64,000 nt of DNA. Origin: Halomonas sp. I5-271120. Lineage in GTDB: Bacteria > Pseudomonadota > Gammaproteobacteria > Pseudomonadales > Halomonadaceae. Location of the stretch: NCBI RefSeq assembly GCF_030553075.1, contig NZ_CP130701.1, forward strand, positions 868,001 to 932,000. Direction: 5' to 3'. The position numbers and the translations under genes were made by a program. Within the stretch, counting starts at the first letter, position 1. Each line of letters starts with the position of its first letter. Below are positions 16,735-25,387 of this stretch, in pieces. The notes beneath the pieces were generated by a model. It made no database searches. It was not told where the DNA came from and saw nothing but the letters and a program-made list of their open reading frames with translations.

Positions 16735-17454
16735 ATGACGACCGTCTTCGACTTAAGCCTGCTGGCCTTTGAGCCCCCCGGCTGGGGCAAGGTGCTGCTG
16801 GTCGGGTTCCTGCGCTCGATCGAGCTGGCGGCAGGTGGCTATCTGCTGGGCATCCTGATCGGCATCTTCGGCGCCACCGGCAAGCTCTACGGCAACAAGG
16901 TCGTCCGCGACCTGCTGGAAATCTACACCATGGTGATCCGCGCCGTGCCCGAACTGGTACTAATGCTGCTGTTCTATTACGTCGGCACCGACCTTCTGAG
17001 CCGGGCCTCGACCGCCATGGGCTTCGGTAGCGTCAATATCGACGGCCTGACTGCCGGCATCCTGGTCATCGGCCTAGTGCAGGGCGGCTATGCGACCGAG
17101 GTCATTCGCGGCGCTATTCTGGCCATCCCCCGCGGCCAGATCGAAGCGGCTCATGCCTTCGGCATGCCGCCCAGCAAGGTGCTGCGCCGGGTCACGCTGC
17201 CGGCCATGACGCCGCACGCCCTGCCCGGCATGGCCAACCTGTGGATGATCGCCACCAAGGACACCGCCCTGCTGGCCGTGATCGGCTTCAGTGAGCTGAC
17301 CTTGGTGACCCGCCAGGCCGCCGGTGCCACACAGTCCTACATCATGTTCTTCCTGGCCGCGGGCGTGCTGTACCTGGCGCTGACGCTGGTGTCGAACCTC
17401 GCCCTGCGCCGCTTCGAGCGTTACGCACGGCGCGGTCTTGTCTCCGCACGCTGA
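16735..17454 (+). CDS. Amino-acid ABC transporter permease (HisQ-like)
   Basis: 239 residues with about five membrane helices. The EAA loop is readable: GQIEAAHAFGMPPSKVLRRV, which contacts the ATPase. The N-terminal LRSIELAAGGYLLGILIGIF is the usual first helix. It pairs with the second permease 9 bp downstream to form the heterodimeric pore. Conservation of TLPAMTPHALPGMANLWMIA supports the His/Glu/Gln/Arg/opine permease family. Confidence 0.9.
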   Translation: MTTVFDLSLLAFEPPGWGKVLLVGFLRSIELAAGGYLLGILIGIFGATGKLYGNKVVRDLLEIYTMVIRAVPELVLMLLFYYVGTDLLSRASTAMGFGSVNIDGLTAGILVIGLVQGGYATEVIRGAILAIPRGQIEAAHAFGMPPSKVLRRVTLPAMTPHALPGMANLWMIATKDTALLAVIGFSELTLVTRQAAGATQSYIMFFLAAGVLYLALTLVSNLALRRFERYARRGLVSAR

Positions 17455-17463
17455 CTTCAAGGA

Positions 17464-18294
17464 ATGCCTGTGTCTGAACCCCACTCTCTCGCGTCGCTCG
17501 TGCGCCCCTCGCGAACGAGCCCAATCACCAAGCTGTCGGGCCTGCTCGAGCCCCATCGCCTCATTCTGCTGGCGCTGTTCATAGCAGGCCTGGTGGCCGC
17601 GATCCTGTTGATGGACTGGAGCTGGCTGCCCCGCTACCTGCCCAAGCTTTGGGAAGGGCTGCAGATGACCCTGATCATGCTGTTCTCAAGCGTGGTCGTA
17701 GGCTTTCTGTTCGCCCTGCCCCTAGGGCTTGCGCAGGTCAGCGGTGTCTGGCCGCTACGCTGGCTGGCCACCGGTTTCTGCACCGTGATCCGCGGCACCC
17801 CACTGCTCCTGCAGCTGTGGCTGTTCTATTTCGGCCTGGGCGCGCTGTTCGGCCAGTTCCCGGAGATCCGTGACTCCTGGGCCTGGGACTACCTGCGCCA
17901 AGCCTGGCCCTATGGCTTCATCGCCCTGACCGTGTCGTTCGCCGCCTACCAGGGCGAGATCATGCGCGGCGCCTTTGCTGGCGTGCCCCACGGCGAGCTG
18001 GAAGCCGCCGAGGCCTTCGGCATGTCACGGATCAAGGTCTTTACCCGCGTCTGGTTTCCACGCGCCCTGCACCGTGCCCTGCCAACGCTGACCGGCGAGA
18101 TCATCCTGCAGCTCAAGTCCACGCCTCTGGTCGCCACCATCACGGTGATGGATCTCTATGCGGTGATCACCCAGGTGCGCCAGACCACCTACCTGACCTA
18201 TGAACCGCTGCTGTTCCTAGTCGCCGTCTATCTGTGCCTGAGCGGCATCCTGATCGTCGGCCTGCGCTGGCTCGAGAACCGCGTACCGCACTGA
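17464..18294 (+). CDS. Amino-acid ABC transporter permease (HisM-like)
   Basis: 276 residues with a 50-residue cytoplasmic N-terminal extension and about five to six membrane helices. The EAA loop is HGELEAAEAFGMSRIKVFTR. The extension is longer than in HisM. The upstream gene stops 9 bp before its start. The unit ends at the strong stem-loop 18351-18382. All four components of one importer are therefore present and intact, and specificity rests with the binding protein at 15858. Confidence 0.9.
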   Translation: MPVSEPHSLASLVRPSRTSPITKLSGLLEPHRLILLALFIAGLVAAILLMDWSWLPRYLPKLWEGLQMTLIMLFSSVVVGFLFALPLGLAQVSGVWPLRWLATGFCTVIRGTPLLLQLWLFYFGLGALFGQFPEIRDSWAWDYLRQAWPYGFIALTVSFAAYQGEIMRGAFAGVPHGELEAAEAFGMSRIKVFTRVWFPRALHRALPTLTGEIILQLKSTPLVATITVMDLYAVITQVRQTTYLTYEPLLFLVAVYLCLSGILIVGLRWLENRVPH

Positions 18295-18350
18295 CGGCCG
18301 CCTGCCCGGCTTGCCGGGGGCACTGGCCTCAAGAGACGATGCACCACAAA

Positions 18351-18382
18351 AAAAGGGGGCGGCCAAATGGCCGCCCCCTTTT
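18351..18382. terminator. Bidirectional terminator after the amino-acid ABC operon
   Basis: A perfect 14-bp stem (AAAAGGGGGCGGCC / GGCCGCCCCCTTTT) closes an AAAT loop, with A-runs before and T-runs after. It should end the ABC operon on the plus strand and also serve the convergent class II aldolase gene that stops at 18470. Confidence 0.9.
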
Positions 18383-18469
18383 CTCGTCCTACTGGCGTCT
18401 CACCAGACGCCCTGCCTCTGTCGACCAGCCTCTCTACTAATGAGTCTCTCGGTCCCCTGTCCAGGCCGC

Positions 18470-19237
18470 TCAGTCGCGATAGCTCGGATCCAGCGCTTCG
18501 AGGGTACGCAGATGCGCTGCCCACTCGAGCTCGAGGTCACCATCTTCATGGATAGTCTGATCGTACTGGCGGGCCACATGGTGGGCGGTGTCTTCCGATA
18601 CCAACCGCAGCGGCTGGCCGGTGGACTGCGCCGCTACCTGCAGCTCGCAGGCGCGCTCGAGATAGAACATGTTGTTGAACATCTCGGCGGCCGAAGCGCC
18701 AGTGGTCAATAGGCCATGATTGCGCAGCACCAGCGCCGGGTTGTTGCCAAGGCTTGCCACGATGCGCTCGCGCTCAGCCAGGTCCAGGGCGATGCCCTCG
18801 TAGTCGTGGTACGACACCCGCTCGTGAAACTGCAGCGAGATCTGGTTGAGCCGCGTCTCAAGACCTTGTTCCAGCGACGAGACCGCCACCCCGGCCCGGG
18901 TGTGGGTATGCATCACCCAGGCCGCGTCATGGCTGGCGCCATGGATCGCCGAATGGATGGTGAAGCCGGCCGGGTTCACTGCCTCCGGGCTGTCATCGAC
19001 CTTGCGACCGTCGACGTCGATCTTCACCAGCGAGGAGGCGGTGATCTCTTCCCAGCGCCAGCCATAGGGGTTGATTAGGAAGTGACCTTTCTCACCCGGC
19101 ACCCGCGCGGTGATATGGGTATAGATCAGGTCCGTCATGCGGTAGTGGGCGGCCAGGCGATAGCAGGCCGCCAGCGCGATGCGGGCCTCTCGTTCGGTGT
19201 TGCTGATCGTGGCGCGCTTGGGCTGATCGAGACTCAT
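18470..19237 (-). CDS. Class II aldolase/adducin-family protein
   Basis: 255 residues. Zinc-ligand histidines are visible in VMHTHTRAG and LVLRNHGLLTTG, and the acidic partner lies in the HERVSYHDYEG region. This is the subgroup related to fuculose aldolase but closer to 3-oxo-tetronate decarboxylase/adducin-like enzymes of unknown substrate. I chose the ATG with AAGGAG 6 nt upstream; a longer frame runs into a 14-bp tandem repeat and was rejected. The gene for a GhrA-like 2-hydroxyacid dehydrogenase lies upstream on the same strand, 92 bp away, so a shared hydroxy-acid pathway is plausible. Confidence 0.85.
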   Translation of the reverse strand: MSLDQPKRATISNTEREARIALAACYRLAAHYRMTDLIYTHITARVPGEKGHFLINPYGWRWEEITASSLVKIDVDGRKVDDSPEAVNPAGFTIHSAIHGASHDAAWVMHTHTRAGVAVSSLEQGLETRLNQISLQFHERVSYHDYEGIALDLAERERIVASLGNNPALVLRNHGLLTTGASAAEMFNNMFYLERACELQVAAQSTGQPLRLVSEDTAHHVARQYDQTIHEDGDLELEWAAHLRTLEALDPSYRD

Positions 19238-19248
19238 CGGACGCTCCT

Positions 19249-19321
19249 TAGCGAAAATTCCGTAGCGAAAGCTCATTAGCGAGAGCTCTTTAGCCAAAGC
19301 TCTTCTATAGCCAAAGAAAAG
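19249..19321. repeat. Degenerate 14-bp tandem repeat
   Basis: Four consecutive 14-bp units starting TAGC (19249, 19263, 19277, 19291) and a fifth after a 3-bp shift (19308). The plus-strand consensus is TAGCgAAAGCTCtt. The array fills nearly the whole space between the GhrA-like gene and the class II aldolase gene. It could be a slippage product or repeated regulator sites; the period is not a multiple of the DNA helical turn. Confidence 0.65.
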
Positions 19322-19329
19322 GGGTGACT

Positions 19330-20286
19330 TCAGTAACCGCGAGCGCGATCGACGCCCATCGCCAGCGGCTGGTCGTCGCGCAGGGCACGGGCGGTGTCGA
19401 TGACCTGCCCCGCGACCACCTCTGGCAGGGAGTCACTGGCGATATGCGGTGTGATGCGCAGGCGCTCATTCTGCCAGAAGGGATGATCGGCAGGCAGCGG
19501 CTCTTCCCTGAAGACATCCAGGCTCGCTCCAGAAAGCTGGCCACTCTCGATAGCCGCGACCAGATCATCCTCGACCAAGTGCTCGCCGCGGCCGATCTGC
19601 ACCAGCCAGGCACCCTTGGCAAGCTTCGCGAACAGAGCCTTGCCGAGCACGTTCTCGGTAGATGCAGTCAGCGGCAGCACATTGATCAGATAATCGGCGC
19701 CGTCAGCGGCTTCCATCACCGCGCGCTCGCCGGTCAGGTAGGTCACGCCCTTGACCGGAGCTTGTGGCTGGCTGCGGCAGGCCACGCGCACGGAAAAACC
19801 TAGCGCGGCCACCGCTTCGACCACGGCGCGCCCCATGGTGCCATGCCCAAGCACCGCCACCTTGGCAGAGGCCGGCGCGCGCATTGGCAGCGGTTCCCAG
19901 TGTGCCTTGGCGGCATTGCGCTCCAGAATGGCGAACTCGCGTTCGCGGTTGAGCACCTCGTGCGCCGCGAAGCCCGCCATCAGGTCGGCCTGATGCGGGT
20001 CGCGCACCCGGGCGATCTGCACCCCATCGCCAAGGCCTGGGTGCGCCAGCAGGGCATCGACACCGGCGCCGATCGACATGGCCAGCGTCAGGTTGGGGTA
20101 GGCCTCGAAGGCCTGCTCGTTGGGCAACCAGCAGATCGCAAAGCGCACGTCTTCAGGGTTGTCGATTTCGTGCGGGTGACGCAGAACGACGTCATCGGCA
20201 GCGCTGCGCAGAGCGTCACCATAGACGGCATCCAGGTCGAGTGAATCACTCAGATAGACGCCCAGGATCGGGTTCGCGTTAGTCAT
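19330..20286 (-). CDS. GhrA-like D-2-hydroxyacid dehydrogenase
   Basis: 318 residues. The Rossmann motif is VAVLGHGTMGRAVVEAVAAL. The catalytic set follows: the arginine in LVQIGRGEHLVEDDLV, the glutamate in LDVFREEPLPADHPFW, and the histidine in ITPHIASDS. This is the glyoxylate/hydroxypyruvate reductase A group, which reduces 2-oxo acids with NADPH in the cytoplasm. It is followed on the same strand by the class II aldolase gene. The start ATG has GGAAG just before it. Substrate could be glyoxylate, hydroxypyruvate or a longer 2-oxo acid. Confidence 0.88.
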   Translation of the reverse strand: MTNANPILGVYLSDSLDLDAVYGDALRSAADDVVLRHPHEIDNPEDVRFAICWLPNEQAFEAYPNLTLAMSIGAGVDALLAHPGLGDGVQIARVRDPHQADLMAGFAAHEVLNREREFAILERNAAKAHWEPLPMRAPASAKVAVLGHGTMGRAVVEAVAALGFSVRVACRSQPQAPVKGVTYLTGERAVMEAADGADYLINVLPLTASTENVLGKALFAKLAKGAWLVQIGRGEHLVEDDLVAAIESGQLSGASLDVFREEPLPADHPFWQNERLRITPHIASDSLPEVVAGQVIDTARALRDDQPLAMGVDRARGY

Positions 20287-21027
20287 ACAGCTTCCTTCGA
20301 TTCACATTACAGATGAGCAGTGGCTGCCAAGCAGCCTCTTGTTACCCAAATGTATAATAAATTGGACTCCGGTGCCATGGAGCGACCGGACAATCACTGC
20401 TTGTGCAGCGGATGGCAGGCCGCCCCCGCAGTCAACCTGGACCAACGAGATCAGCAGTCACCCTTGCCCAGCTTGGCCAGGCACGTTCGCAGACACTCCC
20501 GACCATTCACTTCATGCTGAGAGTCGATTGGACTTGGTCGGCACAAATCATTAAGGTAGCGCCCTTCTTCGGGCATCAGCGTCAGCACGGCGGCCCGAGT
20601 GGGCAACGCGCCCTGTCGTATCAATCTTGCTAAAACGCGCATAAATCTCGCTTCAACGGTGACGCGATAGGCCTCTGCCACTGCCAGACACTGGCGTCAG
20701 CCCCGGCCTACACAGTCAGCGAACAAGAGGGAACCCATGTCGACCCCCGCATTTTCTCAAGGGCACTGCATGCCACGACGCCCGCCACCGACCTGCCTGC
20801 CGGGAAGCGCCTGATCGGCGATTCCTGATCGGCTCAGCCTGAGCCGATATCTCCGGGGCCTCCTGCGCCTGCGTCATCTCACTGACGCCGCATGGCCGCC
20901 GCCCCTTCGCGATCCTGAAACGATCCAACGACGCCGCCTCTGCGGGCCGCCGCTCGTCTCTGCTTTGCGCAGCAGACGGGACGACCGGTCGATGAGTGCC
21001 TGCGTTCCCATCAACCGAGGAATGCCC
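20287..21027. other. 741-bp intergenic region, divergent promoters, no convincing gene
   Basis: This separates the GhrA-like gene (minus) from the symporter gene (plus). Near the left end, an AT-rich near-palindrome CCAAATGTATAATAAATTGG (20346-20365) could be an operator or -10 for the minus-strand genes. A 25-codon ORF with a fair ribosome site (GAGGGAA, ATG 20737, stop 20812-20814) is possible as a leader peptide, but has no recognisable content. Other frames here look random. Confidence 0.4.
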
Positions 21028-22731
21028 TTGAACAGTCTGTCTCTTCACCAGTTCTCGACCAGCACCGTGCTACTGCTGATGTTCGCCTTCTACGGCGGCA
21101 CCTATCTCCTCACGCTCGGCATCCGCAAGAAGAAAGAAGACGCCGACGCCTTCATGGTCTCCAATCATCGGGTCGGCTTCGGCATCGGCGCGGCCAGCAT
21201 GACCGCCACCTGGATCTGGGCCGCCTCCTTCTACGCCGCGGCCACCTCCGGCTACACCTATGGCGTCTCGGGGCCCATCCACTACGGCCTGTGGGGCGCG
21301 CTGATGATCCTGTTCATCTATCCGTTCGGGCGGCGCTTTCGCAAGCTGGCCCCCAACGCCCACACCCTCGGCGAGCTGATCCATGCCCGCCACGGTTCCT
21401 CGAGCCAGCTGATCCTGGCCTTCTCCAACGTGCTTGGCAGCATCATCAGCCTGATGGTGAACTTCACCGCCGCCGGCGCCCTGGTCTCGGTGCTCTCGCC
21501 GCTTTCTTTCCAGGCCGGGGTGATCATCGCCGGCATCGGCGTGTTGCTGTATACCCTATGGTCCGGATTTCGTGCCTCGGTGCTGACTGACTTCGCCCAG
21601 CTGGTGGCGCTGATGGCCATCGCGGTGGTGATCATCCCAGCCGTGTTCTTCGCCATGGGCGGGCCCAGCGAGCTGGTGGCCGGTCTGGACAACCTGACGC
21701 CTGAGCAGGCCAACTTCTTCTCGGTCGATGCGATTCTCAATCAGGGCGCGCCCTTCTTCGTCGCCGTGCTGGCCTACGCCATCGGCAACCAGACCATTTC
21801 CCAGCGCCTGTTCGCGGTCAACGAAGAGCACATCAAGCCGACCTTCATCACCGCCACCGTGGGCTACGGCGCCATCGTCATCGGCCTTGGCATGATCGGC
21901 CTGATGGCCCTGACGCTTGGCATCCAGCCGCTCGACGGCGACATGAACAACCTGATTCCGCAGATGGTCTCCGGCTACCTGCCACCGGTATTCATCGCAC
22001 TGTTCTTCGTGCTGGTGATCGGCTCGCTGTCGTCCACCGCCGACTCCGACCTCTCGGCGCTGTCCGCGATCATGATGGCCGACGTCTACGGCAAGAACAT
22101 CGCCCGCGGCAAGGCCGACCCCAAGCGCATGCTGCTGGTCGGTCGCCTGACCATGATCATCGCCACCGCGGTGGGCATCGTCTTCGCCAGCTTCTCGCTC
22201 GATATCCTGGTGATGCTGGTCTTCGTCGGCGCGCTCTGGGGGGCGATCGTCTTCCCGGTGATCGCCAGCTGCTTCTGGAACCGGGTGACCAACGCCGCCT
22301 TCACTACCTCGGTGCTGGTGGCCATGGTCACCTTCTGCATCGCGCGCTTCGAGCTGCTGCCCATGAGCGGTCTGACCGCCCTGGCCTTCGAGGGCCTGGC
22401 CAGCATCGGTGGCGGCATCATCATTGCCTTGATGGTGTTTGGCTTCCTGGGCCGCGCCGCCGGGCTGATCGCCGGGGTGCTGGCCATGTTGGCCATGCTG
22501 GTGTTCGCGACCAACTTCCTGCGTGACTACACCGTGCTGCTGGCCTCGCTGACCGCCTACGGCACCAGCACCCTGGTGTGCGTGGTGATGAGCCTGATGA
22601 GCCGCCAGCGCTTCGACTTCGACACCATCGCCCAACGCGTGGGCGATTATGACGACGCAATGAGCTCGAGCGGTGCCGGCAGCGATACCGGAAAGACCGC
22701 CGGGGATCGCCTGGCAAGCGCGTCGCGCTGA
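21028..22731 (+). CDS. Sodium:solute symporter (SSS family)
   Basis: 567 residues with 13 or so membrane helices. The SSS core is visible: ADAFMVSNHRVGFGIGAASM, then SGPIHYGLWGALMILFIYPF, and the sodium-site serines in VIGSLSSTADSDLSALSAIM. It belongs to the branch near the proline/pantothenate/urea symporters; the substrate is not predictable. The TTG start is chosen because GAGGA stands 6 nt upstream; the ATG at 21022 has no room for a ribosome site and one at 20992 has a weak one. A 42-codon membrane-protein gene follows closely. Confidence 0.9.
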   Translation: MNSLSLHQFSTSTVLLLMFAFYGGTYLLTLGIRKKKEDADAFMVSNHRVGFGIGAASMTATWIWAASFYAAATSGYTYGVSGPIHYGLWGALMILFIYPFGRRFRKLAPNAHTLGELIHARHGSSSQLILAFSNVLGSIISLMVNFTAAGALVSVLSPLSFQAGVIIAGIGVLLYTLWSGFRASVLTDFAQLVALMAIAVVIIPAVFFAMGGPSELVAGLDNLTPEQANFFSVDAILNQGAPFFVAVLAYAIGNQTISQRLFAVNEEHIKPTFITATVGYGAIVIGLGMIGLMALTLGIQPLDGDMNNLIPQMVSGYLPPVFIALFFVLVIGSLSSTADSDLSALSAIMMADVYGKNIARGKADPKRMLLVGRLTMIIATAVGIVFASFSLDILVMLVFVGALWGAIVFPVIASCFWNRVTNAAFTTSVLVAMVTFCIARFELLPMSGLTALAFEGLASIGGGIIIALMVFGFLGRAAGLIAGVLAMLAMLVFATNFLRDYTVLLASLTAYGTSTLVCVVMSLMSRQRFDFDTIAQRVGDYDDAMSSSGAGSDTGKTAGDRLASASR

Positions 22732-22808
22732 TTCGGCTGATTGATCATCCGCTTATCCCATCATCAGGGGTGCCGGAGCGCCGGCGCCCCGCCAACAGGA
22801 GTCTTACC

Positions 22809-22937
22809 ATGACCGCACTGTTTGCCTTCTATGTGCTGATCTGGCCCGCCCTGACCCTCGGCGTGCTGGTACTGATCTGTCGCGCCGTGCTGCGCGACCG
22901 TCGCGACGCCCGCCGGGAATCCCGCGAGCTGGTGTGA
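22809..22937 (+). CDS. Small transporter-adjacent membrane protein (42 aa)
   Basis: This is a 42-residue single-helix protein: hydrophobic from about residue 3 to 26 with an Arg-rich cytoplasmic tail (AVLRDRRDARRESRE). AGGAG lies 8 nt before the ATG. It sits 77 bp behind the symporter gene on the same strand. Small proteins of about 43 residues next to SSS-type transporters are a recognised but uncharacterised family, described as putative transporter small subunits; the match is from memory of the family's look. It may stabilise or regulate the symporter. Confidence 0.7.
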   Translation: MTALFAFYVLIWPALTLGVLVLICRAVLRDRRDARRESRELV

Positions 22938-23016
22938 CGCCTAACGCGAGATGCCTGCCGGCGTGATACTAGCCGGTGTGATGTAGGGTGGCGTCACGCT
23001 CACGAACCGTCACGCC

Positions 23017-23047
23017 CACGAGCCGCCGCGCCCTGCGGTGGCTCGTG
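23017..23047. terminator. Stem-loop between convergent symporter and XRE-cupin genes
   Basis: CACGAGCCGCCGC pairs with GCGGTGGCTCGTG around a 5-nt loop; the single odd pair is a G-T wobble. No U-run follows on either strand, so termination strength is uncertain, but position after the small-subunit gene and before the convergent regulator gene is as expected for a transcript end. Confidence 0.5.
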
Positions 23048-23096
23048 CAACACCTTACGAATCCACGTCACGAACTCACTGCTGTGCGCTGCGAAA

Positions 23097-23678
23097 TCAG
23101 TGCAGCACGTTGCGAATGAAGCGCAGCGTGGCCTCACCCTCGTTGCAATAGGCGTAGGGCTGGTCGCTCGGGAAGACGTGGAACTCCCCCTCCGCGAGGG
23201 TGCGCGTCTCGTCGCCGATCCGCAGCGTCAGGATGCCCTCGACCACCACGATCATCTCGTGCCAGCCATCCGAGTCAGGCTCGGAGGCATAGCGCTCGCC
23301 CGGCGCCAGCTGCCAACGCCACAGCTCGACTTCCCGCGTCGCCTTGCTGGCCAGAAGCCGGCCATAGCTTTCCGGCGAACGCCCGGCCCAGGCCACCTCA
23401 TCGATATAGGCGGAATCCTCGGTTTCCGGCGGCTGCACCAGCACGTGGAAGATCACCCCCAACGCCTCGGCCAGCCGATCGAGCGTGGTCAGGCTGACAT
23501 TGACGTCGCCGCGCTCAACGCTCACCAGCATCCGCCGGCTGACCCCCGCCGCCTCGGCCAGCGCCTGCTGGCTGAGCCCGGCGGCCTGGCGCAGGCGGCG
23601 CACATTGGCCGCCACGTGCACCAGCACGTCTGGACGCGACGCTTCTTCGCCCGACCCATTGTGCAATATACTGCTCAT
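23097..23678 (-). CDS. XRE-family regulator with C-terminal cupin domain
   Basis: 193 residues. An N-terminal helix-turn-helix of the Cro/C1 type (LRQAAGLSQQALAEAAGVSR, about residues 28-80) joins a cupin sensor domain (WHEMIVVVEGILTLRIGDE, about residues 115-190). This architecture is common in repressors of amino-acid and polyamine genes. The start is the ATG at MSSIL. It is divergent from the EamA exporter gene with 60 bp between the two starts, so exporter control by this regulator is the simplest reading. The effector is not evident. Confidence 0.87.
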   Translation of the reverse strand: MSSILHNGSGEEASRPDVLVHVAANVRRLRQAAGLSQQALAEAAGVSRRMLVSVERGDVNVSLTTLDRLAEALGVIFHVLVQPPETEDSAYIDEVAWAGRSPESYGRLLASKATREVELWRWQLAPGERYASEPDSDGWHEMIVVVEGILTLRIGDETRTLAEGEFHVFPSDQPYAYCNEGEATLRFIRNVLH

Positions 23679-23738
23679 CGCTACACTTCCCGGCACTGAG
23701 ACCTGATTTACTGAAACTCAACAGAATGGGAGCGTAGC

Positions 23739-24617
23739 ATGAGTGCATCTATGCGGGCCCGGCTATGGCCGGTGGCGATCCTGATCGTGGCGATGACCTC
23801 GATCCAGAGCGGCGCCTCGCTTGCCACCTCGCTGTTTCCGGCCATCGGCCCGACCGGCACCACCGCCATGCGCCTGCTGATCGCTTCCCTCATCCTGCTG
23901 GCCGTGCTGCGCCCCTGGCGGCGCCGGATCCATGCCCGCGGCTGGCGCACCATCGCGATCTACGGCGCCGCACTGGGGCTGATGAACCTACTCTTCTATC
24001 AGGCGCTGGATCGCATTCCGCTGGGTATCGCCGTGGCGCTGGAGTTCACCGGCCCGCTGGCGGTGGCCCTGCTCAACTCTCGGCGCTGGCTCGACCTGTG
24101 CTGGGTAGCGATGGCGATCAGCGGCCTGATCCTGTTGCTGCTGCTCGGCGGCGAGAGCGGCTGGGACGTGGACCCGGTGGGCGCCGCCTATGCGCTGGGC
24201 GCCGGGGTCTGCTGGGCGCTGTATATCCTGTTCGGCCAGAAGGCCGGCACCGATCACGGCACCCAGACCGCCGCGCTCGGCATCACCATCGCCGCGCTGA
24301 TCTTCTTCCCGATCGGGCTCGTCGAGGTCGGCACCGCGATGTTCAACCCGGCGCTCCTGCCACTGGCATTGGGTGTGGCGTTGCTCTCCACCGCCCTGCC
24401 CTACACCCTTGAGATGATCGCCATGCCGAAGCTGCCGACTCACACCTTCGGCACCCTGATGAGCCTGGAACCCGCCGTCGCCGCGCTCTCTGGCCTCGTC
24501 TTCCTCGGCCAGGCGCTGAGCCTGACCCAGTGGCTCGCGATCGGCCTGGTCATCGCCGCCTCGATTGGCACCACCCTGACCGGCCAGAAGCCTGTTCCCG
24601 CCGTGGCGGCCGGTTGA
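23739..24617 (+). CDS. EamA/DMT-family exporter (RhtA-like)
   Basis: 292 residues, ten membrane helices in two EamA repeats. The N-terminal LIVAMTSIQSGASLATSLFP and the later ALEFTGPLAVALLNSRRW strongly resemble RhtA, the threonine/homoserine exporter. The second repeat contains SLEPAVAALSGLVFLGQALS. It would export a small metabolite, probably an amino acid, across the inner membrane. The divergent XRE-cupin gene is the probable regulator. RhtA-like is a family resemblance, not proof of substrate. Confidence 0.88.
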   Translation: MSASMRARLWPVAILIVAMTSIQSGASLATSLFPAIGPTGTTAMRLLIASLILLAVLRPWRRRIHARGWRTIAIYGAALGLMNLLFYQALDRIPLGIAVALEFTGPLAVALLNSRRWLDLCWVAMAISGLILLLLLGGESGWDVDPVGAAYALGAGVCWALYILFGQKAGTDHGTQTAALGITIAALIFFPIGLVEVGTAMFNPALLPLALGVALLSTALPYTLEMIAMPKLPTHTFGTLMSLEPAVAALSGLVFLGQALSLTQWLAIGLVIAASIGTTLTGQKPVPAVAAG

Positions 24618-24781
24618 AGTCCTGAACGATTGGCGCGCCCCACACCCAACCTGACTGAGGCCTTGCCACCTTGACCGGCGCAAGGCCTAAGCAGCACTCT
24701 TGCCAGGTGACCGTCAGTATTTAGTAGCCGTTGGCAGTAGCTGTCGAATAGCTTGTTGGCCCCCCTACAAGAGACCCCCGT

Positions 24782-25387
24782 ATGCCCGATGCCTCGCGGC
24801 CTTCCTCGACTACCGCCGCCACTTCTTCGCCGCCTGCCTCATCTGCGGGCATTGCGCATCTCTGCGATCTGCTTGATCGCGTGGCACACAAGGATCGCCA
24901 GGCCTTCGCACGCCTCTATGACGCCACCTCGGCGAAACTTTATGGCGCCGTGCTGCGTATCTTGCGAGACAGAGGCAGCGCCGATGAAGTGTTACAGGAA
25001 GCCTACGTGAAGATCTGGCAGCAGGCCGCCGTCTTCGATGCCAGGCGCGCCTCACCCATCACCTGGATGGTGACCATCGCCCGCCACCTGGCCATCGACG
25101 AGCTACGCCGCCAACCCAAGGGCTGTAGGGAACCCGAGGAAACCCTGGAGCAAACGCCCGACGAGGGGCCATCCGCTCAGGATGAGCTGCACCAGGAGCA
25201 GGATGCCCGGCGCTTGTATCGCTGCCTCGATACCCTCGAGGACGGCCGCCAGGAAATGGTCAGGCTCGCCTACCTGGAAGGCTGGTCCCGGGCCGACCTG
25301 GCCACACATTTCGACCAGCCGGTGAATACCGTCAAGACATGGCTGCATCGAGCACTTAAGCAGCTCAAGGGGTGCCTGGCATCATGA
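24782..25387 (+). CDS. ECF sigma factor (SigK-like)
   Basis: 201 residues. Region 2 is readable as FARLYDATSAKLYGAVLRIL and ADEVLQEAYVKIWQQA, and region 4 as LAYLEGWSRADLATHFDQPV with NTVKTWLHRALKQLK. These are group-IV sigma hallmarks of the SigK type. The TGA overlaps the anti-sigma ATG (ATGA), so the pair is co-translated, as usual for cognate partners. The stimulus is unknown; a candidate target promoter is present just behind the anti-sigma gene. I see no matching autoregulatory site upstream of the sigma gene. Confidence 0.92.
   Translation: MPDASRPSSTTAATSSPPASSAGIAHLCDLLDRVAHKDRQAFARLYDATSAKLYGAVLRILRDRGSADEVLQEAYVKIWQQAAVFDARRASPITWMVTIARHLAIDELRRQPKGCREPEETLEQTPDEGPSAQDELHQEQDARRLYRCLDTLEDGRQEMVRLAYLEGWSRADLATHFDQPVNTVKTWLHRALKQLKGCLAS

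Noticed and set aside
20451..20681. 76-codon minus-strand ORF in the symporter upstream region
   Set aside because: No ribosome site, no recognisable family, composition like non-coding sequence.
21556..22635. 359-codon minus-strand frame opposite the symporter
   Set aside because: His/Gln/Gly-rich antisense shadow of a membrane-protein gene.
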